A stretch of 64,000 nucleotides of DNA from Streptomyces laurentii (GCA_002355495.1 AP017424.1:6513501-6577500); one strand, 5' to 3'. Positions 7,611-16,800 are shown, counted from the stretch's first letter. Translations and numbers: made by a program. The notes: generated by a model not told the origin, from the letters alone.

Positions 7611-8789
7611 ATGACGGTCATCGATCTGCGGGAGTACGGCCCGGAGTTCACCGCGAACCCCCACCCGTACTACGCCGCCCTCCGCGCGTCCGGCCCGGTC
7701 CACGAGATCATCACCCCCGAGGGCTCGCCGGCCTGGCTGATCGTCGGGTACGACGAGGCCCGCGCCGCCCTCACCGACCAGCGGTTCACCAAGGACGGCG
7801 CCTTCGCCGGGTTCGTCCCGCCGGAGGTCGAGATCATCGGCCCCCACCTGCTCGCGGCCGACCCGCCCGACCACACCCGGCTGCGCAAGCTCGTCGCGCG
7901 CGAGTTCACCGGCCGCCGCGTCGAGGCGCTGCGGCCGCGGGTGCGTCAACTGGCCGACGAAATGCTCGACATGATGGCCCCGGCTGGGCGCGGCGACCTC
8001 GTCGACGCCTTCGCCTTCCCGCTGCCCATCACCGTCATCTGCGAACTCCTCGGGGTGCCCGTCGCCGACCGCGACACCTTCCGGGCCTGGTCGCACGAGA
8101 TCGTCGCGCCCAGCGGCGCCGTGGCCGAGGAAGAGGCCATCAAGGGCTTCGCCGCCTACCTCGACACGTTCATCGAGGACAAGCGGGCCGCCGGACCGGG
8201 CGACGACCTGCTGTCGGCGCTCATCGCCGCCCGCGCCGAGGACGGCGACCGGCTCTCGCTGCCCGAACTGCGCGGACTCGCCCAGCTGTTGATCGTCGCC
8301 GGGCACGAGACCACCGCGAACCTCATCGGTACCACCGTGCGGCTGCTGCTCACCCATCCCGAGCAACTGGCGGCCGTGCGCGCCGACTTCGGGCTGCTGC
8401 CGGGGGCGATCGAGGAAGTCCTGCGGCACGACGGGCCGGTGGAGACGGCCACGTACCGCTTCACCCGCGAGGACGTCACCATCGGCGACACGGTCATCCC
8501 GGCCCGGTCCGTCGCCGTCGTCGGGATCGCCTCCGCCGGGCGCGATCCCAGCCGCTTCCCCGAGCCCGACCGCTTCGACATCCACCGCGACACGCGCGGC
8601 CACCTCGGCTTCGGCCACGGCATCCACTTCTGCCTGGGCGCGCCGCTGGCCCGCCTGGAGGGCGAGATCGCCGTCCGCGCCCTGCTCGAACGCTTCCCCC
8701 GGCTGGCCCTCGACCCCGAGGCGCCCCCGCTGGAATGGATGCCGAGCATCCTGATCCGCGGCCCCCGCCACCTGCCCGTCCTCTGGTGA
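7611..8789 (+). CDS. Cytochrome P450
   Basis: A 392-residue soluble class I P450. The I-helix oxygen-binding motif AGHETT, the K-helix ExxR (EEVLR) and the heme-thiolate signature FGHGIHFCLG are all present. Length and motif order fit the bacterial CYP107/CYP105-like macrolide and small-molecule hydroxylases. No ferredoxin gene is adjacent, so it must borrow redox partners. The ATG at 7611 follows GAGAGAGGTCG. It stands alone after the two-component system and is closed by a convergent hairpin. The substrate is unknown. Confidence 0.88.
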   Translation: MTVIDLREYGPEFTANPHPYYAALRASGPVHEIITPEGSPAWLIVGYDEARAALTDQRFTKDGAFAGFVPPEVEIIGPHLLAADPPDHTRLRKLVAREFTGRRVEALRPRVRQLADEMLDMMAPAGRGDLVDAFAFPLPITVICELLGVPVADRDTFRAWSHEIVAPSGAVAEEEAIKGFAAYLDTFIEDKRAAGPGDDLLSALIAARAEDGDRLSLPELRGLAQLLIVAGHETTANLIGTTVRLLLTHPEQLAAVRADFGLLPGAIEEVLRHDGPVETATYRFTREDVTIGDTVIPARSVAVVGIASAGRDPSRFPEPDRFDIHRDTRGHLGFGHGIHFCLGAPLARLEGEIAVRALLERFPRLALDPEAPPLEWMPSILIRGPRHLPVLW

Positions 8790-8824
8790 ACCCCGGCCCC
8801 GGGCCCGGCCGTCGCGCACCCCGC

Positions 8825-8861
8825 GGCGGCCGGTCCGGGGAACCGGACTCCGCCGGCCGCC
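8825..8861. terminator. Convergent terminator after P450
   Basis: A 9-bp stem GGCGGCCGG/CCGGCCGCC with an additional inner TCCG/CGGA pairing, between the converging P450 and dehydrogenase genes. Confidence 0.55.
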
Positions 8862-8875
8862 CTCCACGGGGCCGT

Positions 8876-9880
8876 TCAGCCCGCCGGGATCTCCGCGACC
8901 CGCACCGGCCGGTGCTCCCGGCGCGAGCGCGCGCACGCCTCCGCGATCCGCAGCGCCGTCAGCGCCTCCCGCCCGTCGCACGGATTGTCCCGCTCGCCGC
9001 GCACCAGCCCGACGAACGCGTCCAGCTCCGCCTCGTACGCCGGCGCGAACCGCTCCAGGAAACCGGGCCACGGCTTCCCGGGCGCCGCCGGCCCCCGCGG
9101 CTCCAGCGACTCCACCGGGGTCCGCCCGTCCAGGCCGACCACCAGCTGGGTCCGCTCGCCGGCCAGCTCCATGCGTACGTCGTACCCCGCGCCGTTGCAG
9201 CGCGTCGCGGTCGCCGACACCAGGGTGCCGTCGTCGAGCGTGAGCAGCGCCGCCGCCGTGTCCACGTCCCCGGCCGCGCGGAACATCGCCGGCCCCGCGT
9301 CCGACCCCGTCGCGTACACCTCCACGACCTCCCGGCCGGTCACCCAGCGCACGATGTCGATGTCGTGCACCATGCAGTCCCGGAACAGTCCGCCGGACAG
9401 CGGCAGGTACGCGGCCGGCGGCGGCGCCGGGTCGGAGGTCACCGCCCGTACGGTGTGCAGCCGGCCGAGCCGCCCCGCCGCGACGGCCTCGCGCGCCGCC
9501 CGGTACCCGGCGTCGAAGCGCCGCATGAATCCCAGCTGCAGCTCGGTCCCGGCCGCCGCCACCGCCTCCAGCGCGGCGAGCGTCCGCGGCACGTCGAGCG
9601 CGATCGGTTTCTCGCAGAAAGCCGGCAGCCCGGCCGCCGCGGCCCGTCCGATCAGCTCCGCGTGCGCGGCCGTCGCCGAGGCGATCACCACCGCGTCCAG
9701 CGGGTGGTCGAACAGCGCGTCGACCGACGGCGCCGCGTCGGCCCCGAGCGCGCCCGCCACCCCGGCGGCCCGCTCGGTGTCCGCGTCCGCGAGGACCAGC
9801 GCCCCGACCTGCGGATGCCGCGCCAGCACCTCCGCGTGGAAGGCGCCGATCCGTCCCGTTCCGATCAGTCCGATCCGCAT
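8876..9880 (-). CDS. Gfo/Idh/MocA-family dehydrogenase (inositol 2-dehydrogenase-like)
   Basis: A 334-residue NAD(P)-dependent oxidoreductase. It begins with the Rossmann motif GLIGTGRIG. The catalytic EKP motif (CEKPIAL) and a later HDIDIVRW motif match myo-inositol 2-dehydrogenase and related polyol or sugar dehydrogenases. The ATG at 9880 has a TTGACA box (minus strand, plus 9910-9915) at about the right distance for a near-leaderless transcript. It is divergent from a CUT2 sugar transporter plus ROK kinase, so the transported substrate may be a cyclitol or sugar that this enzyme oxidises. That link is inference. Confidence 0.8.
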   Translation of the reverse strand: MRIGLIGTGRIGAFHAEVLARHPQVGALVLADADTERAAGVAGALGADAAPSVDALFDHPLDAVVIASATAAHAELIGRAAAAGLPAFCEKPIALDVPRTLAALEAVAAAGTELQLGFMRRFDAGYRAAREAVAAGRLGRLHTVRAVTSDPAPPPAAYLPLSGGLFRDCMVHDIDIVRWVTGREVVEVYATGSDAGPAMFRAAGDVDTAAALLTLDDGTLVSATATRCNGAGYDVRMELAGERTQLVVGLDGRTPVESLEPRGPAAPGKPWPGFLERFAPAYEAELDAFVGLVRGERDNPCDGREALTALRIAEACARSRREHRPVRVAEIPAG

Positions 9881-10495
9881 GGCCCCAAGGTGGTGTGGAT
9901 CACCCCGGGTGTCAAGGAAATGCCTGGCATATGACGCGACAGCGGGGTGAAGGGGAGGAAATCGCTCCCCCCGGTCACTCGTGGGCGCCCGCCCCATGCG
10001 CCCCAAACCGCCCGCCATATCCGGATACCATTCCGGGTACCCGTCCGGGTGTCCGGACGCTCCGTCTTCCCGTACCCCGCCACCAGGGCTAACCTTCCCG
10101 ACCGTGTCCGTGCCCGGCCCACCTCCGTCGCCGCGGCCGCCCCGTCCGTCCGCGGACCCCGGCGGCCCGGTGCCGAGGCGACCCGTGCGGGACGTCGGGT
10201 GCCCCGCCGGCCGTGGCACTCGTCACGTACGGGCCGGTGGCCCCGTCCGCCGGACCAGGGCGCCCGCCGCTCCCCGTACGCCCGCGGGCCCCTGGGGCAC
10301 GGCCCCGGTATTCCCCCGGGATCCCCGCCGGGGCGGCCGCGGAGGCCGCCCGATGCGCGACCCTGGACCGGTGTCGCCGTGTCAGGGCCGAAGGGGGCCG
10401 GCAAGGACACCCGCAGGGCCCCGCTGAAGATCGGCGCGACCCCCATGACCGATACTGCAATGCACGCAGAAGGACACAAAGGAGGGCACGGCTTC
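9881..10495. other. Long divergent control region of the dehydrogenase and sugar transporter
   Basis: A 615-base stretch with no credible gene. It contains a TTGACA box reading toward the dehydrogenase, an ATGCC-T-GGCAT inverted repeat at 9920-9930, a three-unit 12-bp tandem repeat at 10020-10055, and long C-rich sequence up to the AAAGGAGG ribosome-binding site at 10478-10485. The size suggests multi-site regulation or a small RNA I cannot identify. Confidence 0.5.
10020..10055. repeat. Three 12-bp TCCGG(A/G)T repeats
   Basis: TCCGGATACCAT, TCCGGGTACCCG and TCCGGGTGTCCG follow one another at an exact 12-bp period. Position in a divergent control region suggests an operator array, but 12 bp is not a whole helical turn. 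Confidence 0.4.
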
Positions 10496-11515
10496 GTGAC
10501 CAGGGTTCGTACAGGAGGGGTACGCGCGGCCGTCGGCGCCGTGCTCGCGGTGGCGCTGACCGCCGCGCTCGCAGGCTGCAGCAGCACCGGTGGCAAGCGA
10601 GCGGAGGACGCCCGCAAGGCGGCCGCGGCCCAGGGGCGGGCGGCCGTGAACACCCCCCGGTGGACCTTCGCCATGGTCACCCACTCGGGCGACGGCGACA
10701 CCTTCTGGGACATCGTCCAGAACGGCTCCAAGCAGGCCGCCGTCAAGGACAACATCAACTTCCTCTACGCGCACAGCGACGAGGCCCAGCAGCAGGCCCA
10801 GCTCATCGACTCGTACGTGGCCAAGAAGGTCGACGGTCTCATCGTCACCCTCGCCAAGCCCGACGCGATGAAGACCGCCGTCGAGAAGGCCGTCAAGGCC
10901 GGCATCCCGGTGATCACGGTGAACTCCGGGGCCGACGCGTCCAAGGCGTTCGGCGCGCTCACCCACATCGGCCAGGACGAGACCGTCGCCGGCGAGGCCG
11001 TCGGCGAGGAGCTCGACAAGCGGGGCAGCAAGAAGGCCCTGTGCATCCTGCACGAGCAGGGCAACGTGGGCCACGAGCAGCGCTGCGCCGGCGCCAAGAA
11101 GACCTTCGGCGGCGAGATGCAGAACCTGTACGTCGACGGCACCAACATGCCCGACGTCCAGGCGTCCATCCTCGCCAAGCTCCAGTCCGACCCGTCCATC
11201 GACGCCGTCGTGACCCTCGGCGCGCCGTTCGCCGACGCCGCCGTCCAGGCGAAGAAGACCGCCGGCAGCAAGGCCGAGATCGACACCTTCGACCTCAACG
11301 CCAAGGTCGCCGCCGCCCTCGAGGCCGGCACCCTCGGCTTCGCCGTCGACCAGCAGCCCTACCTCCAGGGCTACGAGGCCGTCGACCTGCTCTGGCTGTA
11401 CAAGTACAACGCCAACGTCCTCGGCGGCGGCAAGCCGGTCCTCACCGGCCCGCAGATCATCACCAAGGACCAGGCCGCGGCGCTCAAGGACTACGCGGAG
11501 CGGGGCACCCGATGA
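10496..11515 (+). CDS. Sugar ABC transporter substrate-binding lipoprotein (CUT2 type)
   Basis: A 339-residue periplasmic-binding-type protein. An N-terminal lipoprotein signal ends in the lipobox LAGC near residue 24. The body has the ribose/xylose-binding fold (WTFAMVTHSGDGDTFWD, then VDGLIVTLAKPDAM and VITVNSGA). The start is GTG 10496 because AAAGGAGG lies 10 bases upstream and it opens directly into the signal peptide. An earlier ATG at 10445 lacks a site. It is the first gene of a tightly coupled operon with permease and ATPase. The sugar is not predictable, although the divergent dehydrogenase hints at a polyol. Confidence 0.85.
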   Translation: MTRVRTGGVRAAVGAVLAVALTAALAGCSSTGGKRAEDARKAAAAQGRAAVNTPRWTFAMVTHSGDGDTFWDIVQNGSKQAAVKDNINFLYAHSDEAQQQAQLIDSYVAKKVDGLIVTLAKPDAMKTAVEKAVKAGIPVITVNSGADASKAFGALTHIGQDETVAGEAVGEELDKRGSKKALCILHEQGNVGHEQRCAGAKKTFGGEMQNLYVDGTNMPDVQASILAKLQSDPSIDAVVTLGAPFADAAVQAKKTAGSKAEIDTFDLNAKVAAALEAGTLGFAVDQQPYLQGYEAVDLLWLYKYNANVLGGGKPVLTGPQIITKDQAAALKDYAERGTR

Positions 11516-12570
11516 GCGCCGCCGCGCCACCCGAGCCCGCGGGCGTCGACCACGTCGACGAGCGGCTGCTGCGCACCTCGCCCATGAAGAAGCTGCTGGC
11601 CCGCCCCGAGCTGGGCTCGGTCGTCGGCGCCATCGCCGTCTTCGTCTTCTTCTCGGTGGTCGCCGACAGCTTCCTGCGCGCCTCCAGCCTCGGCACCGTG
11701 CTGTACGCGGCGTCCACCATCGGCATCATGGCCGTTCCGGTGGCGCTGCTGATGATCGGCGGCGAGTTCGACCTGTCGGCCGGTGTCCTCGTGACCACCT
11801 CGGCGCTGGTCTCCTCGATGTTCAGCTACCAGATGACCGCGAACGTGTGGGTGGGCATCGGCGTCTCGCTGCTCGTCACGCTCGCCATCGGCGCGTTCAA
11901 CGGCTTCATGCTGACCCGCACGAAGCTGCCGAGCTTCATCATCACGCTCGGCACCTTCCTCATGCTGACCGGCCTGAACCTCGGTCTCACCAAGCTGATC
12001 AGCGGCACCGTCTCCACCAAGTCGATCGCCGACATGGAGGGCTTCGACTCCGCGCAGAAGCTCTTCGCGTCCCACGTCACCATCGGCGGCGTCGAGCTGC
12101 GCGTCACCATCCTGTGGTGGTTCGTGCTGGTCGCGCTCGCCACCTGGATCCTGCTGCGCACCCGCTTCGGCAACTGGATCTTCGCGGTCGGCGGCGGCGC
12201 CGACGCCGCCCGCGCGGTCGGCGTCCCGGTCTTCAAGACCAAGATCGGCCTCTACATGGGCGTGGCCTTCTGCGCCTGGATCTCCGGCCAGCACCTCCTG
12301 ATGTCGTTCGACGTCGTCCAGTCCGGCGAGGGCGTCGGCAACGAGCTGATCTACATCATCGCGGCCGTCATCGGCGGCTGTCTGATCACCGGCGGCTACG
12401 GCTCCGCGATCGGCTCCGCCGTCGGCGCGGTCATCTTCGGCATGACCAGCAAGGGCATCGTGTACGCCGAGTGGAACCCGGACTGGTTCAAGTTCTTCCT
12501 CGGCGCCATGCTGCTCCTCGCGACCCTGCTCAACGCCTGGATCCGCAAGCGCGTGGAGGCCACCAAGTGA
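11512..12570 (+). CDS. Sugar ABC transporter permease (CUT2 type)
   Basis: A 352-residue membrane protein with about 8-10 transmembrane segments and the RbsC/XylH-type core (GGEFDLSAGVLVTTSALVSS). It forms the channel for the substrate bound by the upstream lipoprotein. The ATG overlaps the previous stop as ATGA (11512-11515), and its own stop overlaps the ATPase start as GTGA (12567-12570). That makes the three genes a translationally coupled unit with balanced expression. Confidence 0.88.
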   Translation: MSAAAPPEPAGVDHVDERLLRTSPMKKLLARPELGSVVGAIAVFVFFSVVADSFLRASSLGTVLYAASTIGIMAVPVALLMIGGEFDLSAGVLVTTSALVSSMFSYQMTANVWVGIGVSLLVTLAIGAFNGFMLTRTKLPSFIITLGTFLMLTGLNLGLTKLISGTVSTKSIADMEGFDSAQKLFASHVTIGGVELRVTILWWFVLVALATWILLRTRFGNWIFAVGGGADAARAVGVPVFKTKIGLYMGVAFCAWISGQHLLMSFDVVQSGEGVGNELIYIIAAVIGGCLITGGYGSAIGSAVGAVIFGMTSKGIVYAEWNPDWFKFFLGAMLLLATLLNAWIRKRVEATK

Positions 12571-13406
12571 CGACGACCCCGACCCCCGCGGCATCCGGCG
12601 AGGCCGGGGCCGCCGCGGCTCCGCTCGTCGAGCTCGACGCGGTCAGCAAGTACTACGGCAACATCCGCGCCCTCGAAGGGGTCTCCCTGGAGGTGAACGC
12701 GGGGGAGATCTCCTGCGTCCTCGGCGACAACGGTGCCGGCAAGTCCACCCTGATCAAGATCGTCGCCGGACTGCACCGGCACGACGCCGGGACCTTCCGC
12801 ATCGAGGGCGAGGAGGTGACCCTGGTCAACCCGCGCGACGCGCTCGACCGCGGGATCGCCACCGTCTACCAGGACCTCGCCGTCGTCCCGCTGATGCCGG
12901 TGTGGCGCAACTTCTTCCTCGGCTCCGAGCCCACCCGCGGCACGGGTCCCTTCAAGCGCCTCGACGTGGCGCTGATGCGGAAGACCACCCGTACCGCCCT
13001 GCTGCGCATGGGCATCGACCTGCGGGACGTCGACCAGCCCATCGGCACCCTGTCCGGCGGTGAACGCCAGTGCGTGGCCATCGCCCGGGCCGTCCACTTC
13101 GGCGCCAAGGTCCTCGTCCTCGACGAGCCGACCGCCGCGCTCGGTGTGAAGCAGTCCGGTGTGGTCCTGAAGTATGTGGCCGCCGCGCGTGACCAGGGTC
13201 TCGGCGTGGTCCTGATCACTCACAACCCGCACCACGCCTACCTCGTCGGCGACCGGTTCGTGCTGCTCAAGCGGGGTGCCATGGCGGGCAGCCACACCAA
13301 GGGCTCGATCACCCTGGACGAGTTGACCCGCCAGATGGCGGGCGGCACCGAGCTGGAGGACCTGCGGCACGAGCTCGAACGGCCGTCCGGTCCTGCCGGT
13401 TCTTGA
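12567..13406 (+). CDS. Sugar ABC transporter ATPase, single nucleotide-binding domain
   Basis: A 279-residue protein with Walker A GDNGAGKST, signature LSGGERQ, Walker B VLVLDEPTAAL and switch His (LITHN). Unlike RbsA-type CUT2 ATPases of about 500 residues with two domains (see the rbs operon in this window), it has only one domain, as in FrcA-like transporters. It must therefore homodimerise. The GTG at 12567 overlaps the permease stop. Confidence 0.88.
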   Translation: MTTTPTPAASGEAGAAAAPLVELDAVSKYYGNIRALEGVSLEVNAGEISCVLGDNGAGKSTLIKIVAGLHRHDAGTFRIEGEEVTLVNPRDALDRGIATVYQDLAVVPLMPVWRNFFLGSEPTRGTGPFKRLDVALMRKTTRTALLRMGIDLRDVDQPIGTLSGGERQCVAIARAVHFGAKVLVLDEPTAALGVKQSGVVLKYVAAARDQGLGVVLITHNPHHAYLVGDRFVLLKRGAMAGSHTKGSITLDELTRQMAGGTELEDLRHELERPSGPAGS

Positions 13407-13442
13407 CGCGCCCCTTCCACCCCACCTGGCAGAATCGACCCG

Positions 13443-14627
13443 ATGAGTACCTACCGCGATCTCACCCACCGGGGCGCCGCCCGCGGCACGGTCCTGCGGA
13501 CCGTCGGCACCCGGGAACGGCGCTCTCATCTGACGGCGCCCCGGGTGCCGACCGTCGGCATCGACATCGGCGGTACGAAGGTGATGGCCGGCGTCGTCGA
13601 CGCGGACGGCAACATCCTGGAGAAGCTCCGCACCGAGACGCCCGACAAGTCCAAGAGCCCCAAGGTCGTCGAGGACACCATCGTCGAGCTGGTCCTGGAT
13701 CTCTCCGACCGGCACGACGTGCACGCCGTCGGCATCGGCGCGGCCGGCTGGGTCGACGCCGACCGGTCCACGGTGCTCTTCGCCCCCCACCTGGCCTGGC
13801 GCAACGAGCCGCTGCGCGACTCCCTCCAGACCCGGCTTGCCGTCCCCGTCATGGTGGACAACGACGCCAACACCGCCGCCTGGGCCGAGTGGCGCTTCGG
13901 CGCCGGACGCGGCGAGGACCACCTCGTCATGATCACGCTCGGCACCGGCATCGGCGGCGCGATCCTGGAGGACGGCCAGGTCAAGCGCGGCAAGTACGGG
14001 GTCGCCGGCGAATTCGGGCATATGCAGGTCGTGCCCGGCGGCCACCGCTGCCCCTGCGGCAACCGCGGCTGCTGGGAGCAGTACAGCTCCGGCAACGCCC
14101 TGGTCCGCGAGGCCCGCGAACTGGCCGCCGCCGACTCCCCGGTCGCGTACGGGATCATCGAACGCGTCAAGGGCCACGTCCCCGACATCACCGGCCCGCT
14201 CATCACCGAGCTGGCCCGCGAGGGCGACGCCATGTGCGTCGAACTCCTCCAGGACATCGGCCAGTGGCTCGGCGTCGGCATCGCCAACCTCGCCGCCGCC
14301 CTCGACCCGTCCTGCTTCGTCATCGGCGGCGGCGTCTCGGCCGCCGACGACCTGCTCATCGCCCCCGCCCGGGACGCCTTCCGCCGCCACCTCACCGGCC
14401 GCGGCTACCGCCCCGAGGCCCGGATCGCCCGCGCCCAGCTCGGCCCCGAGGCCGGCATGGTCGGCGCCGCCGACCTCGCCCGGCTCGTCGCCCGCCGCTT
14501 CCGCCGCGCCAACCGGCGCCGGGTGGAGCGCTACGAGCGGTACGGGCGCTACACCCAGGCGCTGCGCGGCGGCGGCACGGCGGCCGACCGCGGCCCCGAT
14601 GCGGCCTCCGAGGACCCGCGCTCATGA
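13443..14627 (+). CDS. ROK-family sugar kinase (glucokinase-like)
   Basis: A 394-residue protein. The ATP-binding GIDIGGTKV motif begins near residue 39 after a basic N-terminal extension of ~35 residues with no clear HTH, so it is a kinase rather than a ROK repressor. The ROK zinc signature CPCGNRGCWE and the catalytic VDNDAN motif are present. It follows the transporter by 36 bases and would phosphorylate the imported sugar. An Arg-rich C-terminal tail of ~50 residues is longer than in classical GlkA. Its TGA overlaps the next gene's ATG. Confidence 0.85.
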   Translation: MSTYRDLTHRGAARGTVLRTVGTRERRSHLTAPRVPTVGIDIGGTKVMAGVVDADGNILEKLRTETPDKSKSPKVVEDTIVELVLDLSDRHDVHAVGIGAAGWVDADRSTVLFAPHLAWRNEPLRDSLQTRLAVPVMVDNDANTAAWAEWRFGAGRGEDHLVMITLGTGIGGAILEDGQVKRGKYGVAGEFGHMQVVPGGHRCPCGNRGCWEQYSSGNALVREARELAAADSPVAYGIIERVKGHVPDITGPLITELAREGDAMCVELLQDIGQWLGVGIANLAAALDPSCFVIGGGVSAADDLLIAPARDAFRRHLTGRGYRPEARIARAQLGPEAGMVGAADLARLVARRFRRANRRRVERYERYGRYTQALRGGGTAADRGPDAASEDPRS

Positions 14628-15262
14628 CCGCGTCCCGGCAGCGGACCACCGTGCCGAACCAGGCATCGCCCGCGTCCCCGATGTCGTCCCCGGCCGCCGC
14701 TCCGGCGGGTCGGCCCGCGGGGGAGGGGCGGCTTCCGGAGGAGCGGCGGCATATGCTGCGCCGCCGCTTCCTCACCCTGCTCACCATCGTCCTGCTCATC
14801 GGCATCCCGGCCGGCTATCTGGTGATCTCGGCGGACCAGAGCCGCGACAGCGGCATCGACAAGGAACGCGAGTCCTCGCCCGTCGGCCTCCAGGACAACC
14901 GGCCCTCCCAGATGAAGCGCCGCGTCTTCGAGGTCCCGATCCCGTCCGGTGCCTGGAACGTCGCCTACTACGAGACCAGCAACTGGAAGACGAGCCGGCT
15001 GTACGTCCAGTTCACGACCACGGCGGGCGGTCTGGACGCCTACCTGGCCGACAGCGGCGGCAGCCGCGCCGCGCTGAAGTCCGGCGAGGTCAGCGTGAGC
15101 GGGCGCGACGCGGACATCGTCGGCTGGAACTTCGTGCCGTCCCACCGCTGGGCCGGCGCCACGGTCGCCCACGAGCCGCCCCGGCCCACCCGCGACATCA
15201 CGGTCGACCTGACCGACCCGGCCTTCCCGCGCGTGTACGTGGTCTCGACGACGTCCCCCTGA
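14624..15262 (+). CDS. Membrane-anchored extracytoplasmic protein of unknown function
   Basis: A 212-residue protein with a Pro/Ala-rich N terminus, one transmembrane helix (FLTLLTIVLLIGIPAGYLVI) near residues 46-65 and an outside domain of about 140 residues. No family is recognised. Coupling through ATGA to the ROK kinase gene places it in the sugar operon. Residues such as YYETSNWKTSRLYVQF suggest a beta-rich fold, possibly carbohydrate-facing. That is a guess from context. Confidence 0.65.
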   Translation: MTASRQRTTVPNQASPASPMSSPAAAPAGRPAGEGRLPEERRHMLRRRFLTLLTIVLLIGIPAGYLVISADQSRDSGIDKERESSPVGLQDNRPSQMKRRVFEVPIPSGAWNVAYYETSNWKTSRLYVQFTTTAGGLDAYLADSGGSRAALKSGEVSVSGRDADIVGWNFVPSHRWAGATVAHEPPRPTRDITVDLTDPAFPRVYVVSTTSP

Positions 15263-15265
15263 GCC

Positions 15266-15302
15266 CCGCGGGACCGGGAGCGCGAGGTTCGCTTTCCCGC
15301 GG
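15266..15302 (+). terminator. Terminator hairpin of the sugar operon
   Basis: An 8-bp stem CCGCGGGA/TCCCGCGG with a 21-nt loop begins four bases after the stop codon at 15262. Confidence 0.45.
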
Positions 15303-15480
15303 CCGGCGCCCTCGGAGGGGGCGACCGTGCCCGCCCGGGGCGGCCTTGGTGAACGTATCGAGGAGGAAGTGTGCGCACCCGAGGAGGGATCCGCTCCGAA
15401 CCTGCCGCCCAGCCGGTGCGAGTGACGCTAGGTTTGACCCGGCGATGAGAGACCGCATGAGAAATGAGAGGGTCTAGCGG

Positions 15481-16791
15481 GTGAGCGAGACACCGACGAA
15501 CACCCTGCAATACCGCGTCGACGGACGAGAGGACGCACCGGTCCTGGTCCTGGGGCCCTCCCTCGGCACCACCTGGCACATGTGGGACCGGCAGATACCG
15601 GAACTCATCCGCGACTGGCGGGTCGTCCGGTTCGACCTGCCGGGCCACGGCGGCGCGCCCGCCCAGCCCGCCAGCTCCGTCGCGGAGCTCGGCGACCGGC
15701 TGCTCGCCACCCTCGACGAACTCGGCATCCAGCGCTTCGGCTACGCCGGCTGCTCGCTCGGCGGTGCCATCGGCATGGACCTCGCCCTGCGCGCCCCGCA
15801 CCGGGTCGCCTCGCTCGTGCTCGTCGCCGCCTCGCCCCGGTTCGGCAGCGCCGACGAGTTCCGCCAGCGCGCCGTGATGGTCCGGGCCAACGGCCTGGAG
15901 CCGATGGCCCGTACCGCGCCCGAGCAGTGGTTCACCCCCACCTTCGCCGCGGCCCAGCCCGCCATCGTCGACTGGGCCGTGCAGATGGTCCGTACGACCG
16001 ACCCCGGCTGCTACATCGCCGCCTGCGAGGCGCTCGCCGTCTTCGACGTCCGGGAGTCCCTGGGCCGGATCGGCGTTCCCGCCCTCGTCCTGGTCGGCTC
16101 CGAGGACGCGATCACCGGACCCGCCGAGGCCCGTACCCTCGTCGCCGGCATACAGGACGCCCGGCTCGCCGTCGTCCCCGCCGCGTCTCATCTGGCCCCC
16201 GTCGAGCAGCCCTCGGCCGTCACCGAGCTGCTCGCCGGCCACTTCGCCCCGCTCGGCCAGGACACCCACGGCGGCCTGACCGTGGTGCCCGCACCGGTCG
16301 CCGTCCCGAGCCCGCAGGACCCGGCGGTCCCGCAGATGCCGCAGGCCTCCGCGCCCGTCGTACCGGTCGGCGAGATCGCCCCGATGGCCCCCGCCGAGGA
16401 CGACGCGACGGCCCGCCCGGACGTGTACGAGCGCGGGCTCAAGCTGCGCCGGGAGATGCTCGGCGACGCCCATGTCGACGAGACCCTCGCCGATCCCTTC
16501 GCCGCCGACTTCCAGACCCTGGCCACCCGCTACGCCTGGGGTGAGGTATGGAGCCGCGACGGGCTCGACCGCCGCACCCGCAGCGCCGTGACCCTCGCCG
16601 CGCTGATCGCCGGCGGGCACCACGACTCGCTCGCCGACCACACCCGGGCCGCCCTGCGCAGCGGGCTGACCGCCGGTGAGCTGCGGGAGATCCTGCTCCA
16701 GACCGCCGTCTACTGCGGGCTGCCCGCCGCCGAGAGCGCGCTGCGCGTCGTCGGCCGGGTGATCAAGGAGGACACCACACCGCAAGCGTAG
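15481..16791 (+). CDS. pcaL: Fused 3-oxoadipate enol-lactonase / 4-carboxymuconolactone decarboxylase
   Basis: A 436-residue two-domain enzyme. Residues 1-260 form an alpha/beta hydrolase with the nucleophile elbow GCSLGG and a late SHLAPVEQP histidine (PcaD-like enol-lactonase). A Pro/Val/Ala-rich linker of ~55 residues follows. The C-terminal ~115 residues form a carboxymuconolactone decarboxylase domain (WSRDGLDRRTRSAVTLAALI, then ILLQTAVYCGLPAAESAL). PcaL fusions of this order act in the protocatechuate branch of the beta-ketoadipate pathway in actinomycetes. No other pca gene is in the window, so this copy is separated from its pathway. GTG 15481 follows GAGAGGG. Confidence 0.85.
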   Translation: MSETPTNTLQYRVDGREDAPVLVLGPSLGTTWHMWDRQIPELIRDWRVVRFDLPGHGGAPAQPASSVAELGDRLLATLDELGIQRFGYAGCSLGGAIGMDLALRAPHRVASLVLVAASPRFGSADEFRQRAVMVRANGLEPMARTAPEQWFTPTFAAAQPAIVDWAVQMVRTTDPGCYIAACEALAVFDVRESLGRIGVPALVLVGSEDAITGPAEARTLVAGIQDARLAVVPAASHLAPVEQPSAVTELLAGHFAPLGQDTHGGLTVVPAPVAVPSPQDPAVPQMPQASAPVVPVGEIAPMAPAEDDATARPDVYERGLKLRREMLGDAHVDETLADPFAADFQTLATRYAWGEVWSRDGLDRRTRSAVTLAALIAGGHHDSLADHTRAALRSGLTAGELREILLQTAVYCGLPAAESALRVVGRVIKEDTTPQA

Positions 16792-16794
16792 GCT
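16789..16794 (+). promoter_or_regulatory. -10 box TAGGCT for leaderless hydrolase transcript
   Basis: TAGGCT overlaps the pcaL stop codon region and ends 6 bases before GTG 16801. The same hexamer precedes two other leaderless starts in the window. Confidence 0.45.
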
Positions 16795-16800
16795 GCGGCC

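Noticed and set aside
13443..13560. ROK protein as a DNA-binding repressor
   Set aside because: The ~35 residues before the ATP site are too few and too basic to form the usual winged HTH of ROK repressors.
12396..14390. 664-residue minus-strand frame across the sugar ATPase and ROK kinase genes
   Set aside because: The plus strand has complete ABC ATPase and ROK motifs; the reverse frame is Gly/Asp/Val-rich shadow.
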